Positions 58,042 through 64,000 of a stretch of 64,000 nt of DNA are shown here, in pieces. The notes beneath the pieces are model-generated. The model was not told where the DNA came from and ran no database searches. It saw only the letters and a program-made list of their open reading frames with translations. This DNA comes from Takashimella koratensis. Lineage: Eukaryota > Basidiomycota > Tremellomycetes > Trichosporonales > Tetragoniomycetaceae. The translations under genes and the position numbers were made by a program. The stretch is taken from assembly GCA_003116875.1 (NCBI GenBank), contig BCKT01000002.1:434001-498000 (forward strand), given 5' to 3'. Each line of letters starts with the position of its first letter. Position 1 is the stretch's first letter.

Positions 58042-61000
58042 CTATACCACTCCAATCGACACACCTTCCCCCTCGTATATCCCAACTGACAAACACTCCA
58101 ACCCTAGATCAAACCACTTCCTCTGTTTCTCCGTCCACGCCTTCCCTCTCATTCTCGTACTGATTGCCTCCCCTAATCCCTGTCTCAACCAACTAACCGC
58201 GACCCCAGTCTTTCCCCCTACTGCAAACCTAATCTTCCTATCCAGATGCAGAGCCCCACTTGCCGCTTTCCAATCCGCTTGGTCTGCGCACAAAAGTGCC
58301 AGCGCTCGATCATCGACGGGGCCTACTTCCCAAGCGTACAATTTCTTCGACTGCATCAAGGTGAAATAGACGAGGTGGTTGGTTCCAAATTCTGATCGAG
58401 GGATGCGGAAATTAACACTGCTCGGATGGATAGCGACGGTTTGTTGGTTTCCGATACTCCGGAGGCCAGCGGTATCGATCGCCAGAAGTTTGGGGTAGAG
58501 GCCCGCTGCGAGTGCCGCGCCGAGGATGTGTACGTTCGCCGCGTTGGTGTCTAGCCCAGAAGGAACAGAGACGAATTTCGTTCGGAATCCACGATGGTAC
58601 CGCGCCTGAGCAATCTCGTTCTTCTCCGCCACCGAAGCGTCGACGAATCCCGAGTCGAGGAGGTAAGCCAGCAACTGTTGACGCAATTCCTCGATCTGTT
58701 GGAGATTCTGCTGCGACACAAAGTTTCTTTTACAGAATGTCCTCACGAAGCCGGGATTTTTATCCGACGCTCGTCGCCAAGATGCAAAGACGTTGGCGAT
58801 GGTGAGGAAATCGCTGTTGCCCACTGCGAAAGCGCGTTTGGCTGCGTCGGCTTGGGACTCGAGGCCGAAGGGGGAGACGAAGGGGCTCTTCGAGTTGAGC
58901 GTGGCCGCGATCGTCAAGGCTGGGTCGAGGCACTTGAACAAAGCAGCTACGAGGAGGAACTTGCCCAGGTGTACGTCCATAGGTAGTTTGCTCAACAGCC
59001 TACCCATGGGTGTGATCTCCTCTGTCGAGGTGAGAGCCTTCACTTCGACAAGAGATGCCACGGCGCGCTGGATATTCGTAGCTGATGGCGGGTCGAGAGC
59101 GCGCCCGAGGACCTCTTCTACCGAGGTACCTAATTTGACGCGGAGGATTTTGATCCGCAACGCGAGATCTTGAAGCGATAATCGAAGCATCTCGGGGATT
59201 GGGTGATCAGCGAGTTGGGTGTCGTGTCGAGCCCGGGTGAAGAGGTGGAATGCGAGACCTTCTTGGACACGGCCAGCACGACCGCGTCGCTGCTTGGCGT
59301 TGCTCTTGGCGATGTAGGTTTCCACAAGTCGAGAGATTTGTCGCTTTTCGTCGTACCTGGGCTTGGTTCAGCTGCGGCCTTCTCGTGACGGTTTCAGTGG
59401 AATCGTTCGCATCTGACTCACCGCATCTCTCGGTGTTTGCCGCTATCAATGACGCAGGTGATATCGGGGATTGTAACACCCGTCTCGGCAATGTTGGTAG
59501 CTGGTTCCAATATCAGCTCTACTCCACAAAGTCTACCTTCAACCTCGATCTCACTCACAGATAACAATCTTCCTCACTCCTTTCGGGGGCTGCTCAAACA
59601 CCGCGCTCTGACCTTCTGAGCTTATACTCGAGTGCAAGGGATACACGACGAACCCACTCCCTCCAAACTCCGGATGCGCCTGAACCATATCATTGAGTTT
59701 CCTGATCTCTGCTAAACCCGGCATAAATACCAACGTTGCCTGAGAGTATCGGGCAAGTTGGGTTTGTTCGAAGCAGATACTTTCGAGTAGGCGGATGATC
59801 AGGTCGTAGGGGATTTGACGAGAGTCGAGGAGATTGACTGTGGATACTGTGGACGCAGAATACTTTATCGACGATAGTCGAGTCGGGTTATGGGGAACTG
59901 TCAAAGTAGGTGTTTTCTTGCCCGGACCATTCTCACCTTCTTCATCCTCATCCAGAGCGTCGTCTTCAGCAGGTGCCGACTCTTCCGTCCAATCCAACTC
60001 GATCTGTTTCGCACCTGGTCTCGCCCACTTCCCCCTCACCGCATACCCTGATGACTCATCGATATGCCATCCGGCAAGTTCCACCGCGTCTTCGAGGTAC
60101 CTCACGTCCACTGGGAACGTCCTACCTGGGACACTCATCGTCGGGCAACCTCCAAAGAACGCCGAAATCTTCTCCGCGTCCACAGTGGCTGACATAAGGA
60201 CGACTTTGAGGTCTTTTCGAACTTCCAGCAAGGATTTGAGAACAATCAGAAGGAAATCGGAATCGATTGAACGTTCGTGGACTTCGTCGACGATAATATG
60301 TGTGACTTCGTCGAAGGCGGTCCCGCGCGAGCCGCCGGCCGAACCGGCTTCGAGCATCCGAAGCGCAATTCCGTTCGTCACGAATGCCAACCTGGTAGCT
60401 GCGGAGACCTTCGCTTCGAGCCGGATGGAGTAACCCACCAACGACGACGCCGTCCCTACCGCGCCCGGTGCGTCACCCAGTTCCTGTGACACGCGCTGAG
60501 CGAGGGAAATCGCACTGATCCGCCTCGGTTCAGTGACGAAGATCTTGCATGGTCGGCCTTGGGATAACTCATGTTCGAGGATATAAGAAGGTAATTGGGT
60601 CGATTTACCGCAGCCTGTTTCACCGCTGAACACGAGAACTTGAGAGGTATCGAGGGCCGAGACGATCTGGGATCGGAATGGCGCGATGGGGAGGGTGTCA
60701 CGCTGGACTTTCATCGAGGCGTAGGCAGGAGAGGAGCGGCGGCGCTCGTAGTCCACCTGCAGCTGCTCAGAGAACACTGGCGTAGTCGATCTTGTAGGCA
60801 TCGCGTTTGTTTGCCCCGCCGACGCTGTCGTACTCTTACCCACCCCTTCCGGCCATTTACCTTCCCCGTCACTTTTCCTCGTCTTCTTCTCGACAATCGC
60901 CTTGATCTGCGCCCACGACTCTCTCTTCACCTCATCGTCCTTCTCCTTCTTTCCCACTTCCAGCTCCTCCCACAAATCCCTATACGCAAGCGGCATCGCT

Positions 61001-63042
61001 CTCCAATTGACCCCCACCACCTCTCCCAAACTACTTAGCTCGTGCAGTGCTACCGTGGCGATATAATTCTCCGCCTCGTCCATGTTCTCACAAGCCACCT
61101 CGTCCATCCTCCACACCCGCCTTTTATCAGCCGACCAACGGATCTCCACGCCCGCTCGAGCGGCGCGGCTGTGCGAGAGCCGAGCGTAGTGGATCACTGC
61201 TTGCTTGGACGATTTGGCAAGTAGTGTCCGCAAGACTGCTTTGGGAAGGTTACCAGTGAATGAGAATTGCTTGGGGATCGGCATGGATCGCATCTGCACG
61301 GTCGTGCTGGTCTCGCCGTTTGTACTCTCTTCGACAGACTGGGGTTGAGGTTCTGGCTCTTCGAGCAGGTTTCCAAACATTCCGCCTTCGTCTTCGCCCT
61401 CGCTGTCTGGCTGAGATGGGTCTTCGGATGGAGCGACGGACGGAGCAGTCGATGAGGTATCGAGATGGACGCCTTTTAACCTAGCTTCGATGGCCGCAGC
61501 GTCCCGTTTCGCCTTGAGCGTTTTGAACAAGACATCTGAGATGGTCAACTTCGATCACTTTTTGCCCTTTCTCATCCATCTCGCATACCTGGCTCCTCCC
61601 TACTCTTCGTCCTGATCACTCACCTGCGTCCTTTCTTGAGAACATGTACTCCTTCTCAAGCTTTGCGATCTTCCCTTTAATCTTGACCATTTCCGGTGTA
61701 TCCAACACCACCGCCCCTCCAGCTTTCTTCTTCCCCTTGCCCTTCCCGCCTCCACCTGAAGCAGCGTTCGCAGCCTGTTTCATCCCGTCGAGCTCAAGCA
61801 TGAGCGTCGCCCATGCCTCGTTGGTTTTGTTGATATCGGGTTCACTGTCAGATTCGGACTCGCTCTCGGATACGGCTGTGTCGTCGAGAGATTGAAAGAG
61901 GGATGAGGAAGGGGCGTCGGCGGTAGAAGAGGCTGTTGGGGGAGAAGAAGAGGCAGTGACCGCAGTAGCGGGAGGGAGTTGAGGGGCGGCGTCGGGCGGG
62001 AGCTTGTCTACGCCTACCAGGGGAGCGTCGGGTTCAGGCAATGTCGGTTCTGTACCTGAATCAGCCTTGACCGCCGAAGACGACTGGTGAACGTCGACCA
62101 AACTCACCTTCTTTCCGTGCATATTCTCCCTGCTGCAAACACTCGTCCTCGGAGAGATGCAACCACATCTAAGACTCCATCAGCATTCAACTTCATCTCC
62201 ACTCTCCTATTCCTTTCTCACTCACCCATTGGATTGCTTCCTCCCACCCTTCACCCTCTCCTATACCCTCGAGAATACACTGCTCCACCCGTGACTTTCC
62301 ATACCCGAGCTCCCGCAGCACGCCATAGGCCACATACAACCGGAGCAGGACCTTGTCTCCATCCGCAACACTTGCGGACGGCGCGAACTGCCGCGTGAGC
62401 GCTTGAGTCGCCGGTGTAGACCCCTCAGCCTCGGCGGACGATGTGACGGCATCGATCGAGTGATCACTCTCAGCTGCTAGAGCGAGAATTCGGTCTCGAA
62501 TACCTTGATTGATCTCGAGTTTAGGGAATGATAAAGCGAATCGCTTATCGTAGTCGATCGCCTGAGGGCCGAGCGTCAGCAGGTCTGAGTTGTGACAAGA
62601 CAGAGGAATTGAGTCTCTAGCTCTGCCCAAGTCATACGTACCTTGACGATCCGGGCGACTTCTTTCTCGCCCTTCTCGTGTAGCCGCTCTACTAGCCCCT
62701 GGAGAGCTGCCTGCTCGATCGCGTGATCATCGTCCCAGGCCTCCTTTGTCGTGTCGTCTTTCCCCGAGCCACCTGCGGGGCTGCCGATATTTACAGATCC
62801 AGCAGTATCTGTGCTGCTCCCTGCTGCTGTCGATGGGACATCTGGAGCCTCTTCTTCCTTGTCGGGAACAGGGTCCTCCTTGACGACTTTCTTAGGTACC
62901 GAGGTTGTTGCGAACCCGCGTTGAACGGCTGGTTGTGATGACGGTTAGTTGAGTGACAAGGGCAATGAGTGAGACGGGATGCGTGGGAGGGCGTGGACGG
63001 TAGGTGGAACGTACGTTTCAATGAGAGCTTCTTCTTGGCCAT
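58042..63042 (-). CDS. DEAH/DEVH-box RNA helicase, DHX29 / YLR419W type
   Basis: ATP-dependent helicase of about 1450 residues, the size of DHX29. Exons include 61548-59551 and 59325-58042 as the two longest blocks; about four shorter exons lie upstream. Start MAKKKLSLK. N-terminal helical part (IDYDKRFALSFPKLEINQGI, LYVAYGVLRELGYGKSRVEQ resembling a UBA fold) and acidic linkers. RWD-like/linker region before the motor. Helicase motifs: I FSGETGCGKSTQLPSYIL, Ia TEPRRISAISLAQRV, II VDEVHERSIDSDFLL, III SATVDAEK, V ETGV-type and VI QRRGRAGRVQEGLAFHLF. HA2 domain MGRLLSKLPMDVHLGKFLL and the OB-fold end LVYFTLMQSKKLYAWEVGPV. The DEVH variant and domain order match DHX29, a 40S-binding factor for scanning on structured 5' leaders. 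An intermediate DHX57-like identity is possible. Confidence 0.92.
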
Positions 63043-63739
63043 GACGCGTAGTGGGCGGCGCGAGGACCAATGTAGAGTGGGGTTATGTCCGAGTGTCAGT
63101 GGATGGTGTTAGGAAGATATTGGGTCATCATCATGACCTGACCTGACCTGACCTTGTGGTGATAGTTTTTGTTTCGGCTGTGCGGGGACCCCGCATGCTA
63201 ATTTCAACCTCTTTTGGGTGAGCGTCTCAGCTGACAAAGTCATCCCCTGTTGTTGCTGCCATCCTCGTCGTCTTTATCTTCACCACCACCATGATTCATC
63301 AGCACCCCGACAAGCCCCTGCCCCCTTCCTAGGTGCTCATCCTACTCATCTTACACATCGGTCTCCCGGCCACGACGCTTACCCATCGATCCACACTCCT
63401 ATTACCACTTCAAAGCATACATATACCCCACCGACCATCCTCAAGTTTTAGTTGCCGCTCATAACCACGACCGCCGGCCTCGCCCGTTGAATTACCGTTG
63501 GAGATCCTGCTTGGTAAACCATCACCGAACAGGCAAACTCTACCTTGCCACCTGTTAGTCATCATCCACTCTACCCCTCCCATCCTCATCTCTCCCATCC
63601 ATCCATGCCATCCACCCCGCTGACAACTCTGTTCACTTTCCTGCTCACTCAGCATCCCGCCACCTCTCACTTTCACCAACATTGACTCCAATCCACCTAG
63701 TACCCCACCCATCACCATCCCCACTCCACCCTCCGCACC
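63043..63739. other. intergenic, divergent promoter region
   Basis: Between the helicase start and the partial + gene. Contains a short tandem tgacc(tgacc) run near 63135 and C/T-rich DNA toward the + gene. No gene seen. Confidence 0.45.
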
Positions 63740-64000
63740 ATGCCCAAGCGCAAGGACTGCCCCGACACCCGATCGGCATGTCCTCCTTGTCCTCCATCCC
63801 TCACATCCCTCGACGCCGCCCTTGACCTCCTCGCATGCGATACATTCACTCGCCTACACACCATCACCAGCAACTTTGAGCAAGCGGCCAAAGTCAAACT
63901 CCAAGATGGGATCATCAAGAATCGGTGGGAAGAGGCAGTGAAGCGGTACTGGCTCATGAGGAGCTTGGACGATTTGACGTGCAGTAGTACGATGAAGAAG
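63740..64000 (+). CDS. 5' part of an unidentified gene, truncated by the window end
   Basis: 87 codons from ATG 63740 (MPKRKDCPDTRSACPPCPPS), open to the last base. Helical after residue 20: SLDAALDLLACDTFTRLHTI and KLQDGIIKNRWEEAVKRYWL. No domain recognised in this fragment. Confidence 0.5.
   Translation, partial: MPKRKDCPDTRSACPPCPPSLTSLDAALDLLACDTFTRLHTITSNFEQAAKVKLQDGIIKNRWEEAVKRYWLMRSLDDLTCSSTMKK

Overview
This is a nuclear genome segment of a fungus, most likely a basidiomycete (perhaps a tremellomycete-type yeast). Genes sit on both strands. Almost every housekeeping gene is split by many short introns (mostly about 45-100 nt) with GT..AG ends and ctgac/ctaac/ctcac-type branch sites. 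The gene content is eukaryotic: mitochondrial Hsp70, a bc1 core subunit, a DNA polymerase kappa, a PP1 inhibitor and a DEVH-box helicase. One SGNH-type membrane protein resembles the capsule-associated proteins of Cryptococcus relatives. The class-level placement is inference, because no rRNA or other marker lies in the window.

Layout. (1) 67-17123 is a housekeeping block: a CDCA7-type zinc-finger/DDT chromatin protein (-), DNA polymerase kappa (-), 5-hydroxyisourate hydrolase (+), a peroxisomal-type mitochondrial-carrier protein (+), bc1 core protein 2 (-), mitochondrial Hsp70 (-) and a small one-helix membrane protein (+). (2) 17520-32457 is accessory. It holds a tandem array of three intronless paralogues of an unrecognised family ('family 1', 18742-21877), a SUN-like (SLP1/SUCO) ER membrane protein gene, a Mutator-like (MULE) transposon with 80-bp terminal inverted repeats and a 10-bp target duplication placed 6 bp after the SUN gene stop, and two members of a second unrecognised family ('family 2'). 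(3) 32678-47331 is housekeeping again: delta-aminolevulinate dehydratase, pyridoxal kinase, an SGNH-fold membrane protein, a SAM methyltransferase with an overlapping upstream ORF, and a Golgi pH regulator/GTG-type membrane protein. (4) 47828-53104 has three more family 2 members, two of them broken. (5) 54404-64000 holds a phytanoyl-CoA-dioxygenase-like enzyme, a YPI1-type PP1 inhibitor, a DHX29/YLR419W-type helicase and the start of an unidentified gene cut by the window end.

The most unusual content is the two multicopy families. Family 2 has five copies in two clusters. The clearer copies share an N-terminal CxxC, a helical stretch, a second CxxC, an 'E(x)V..NI..F' helix and an acidic or aromatic low-complexity tail. 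Three of the five have their reading frame broken (two TAGs; one TGA; one frameshift). Family 1 has three intact copies sharing 'F..DKKAV' and 'YF...[ED]W' signatures. I could assign no function to either. Start and stop coordinates were read from the sequence. Exon edges are quoted only where I followed the frame across the junction, and the remaining genes are given as full spans including introns.
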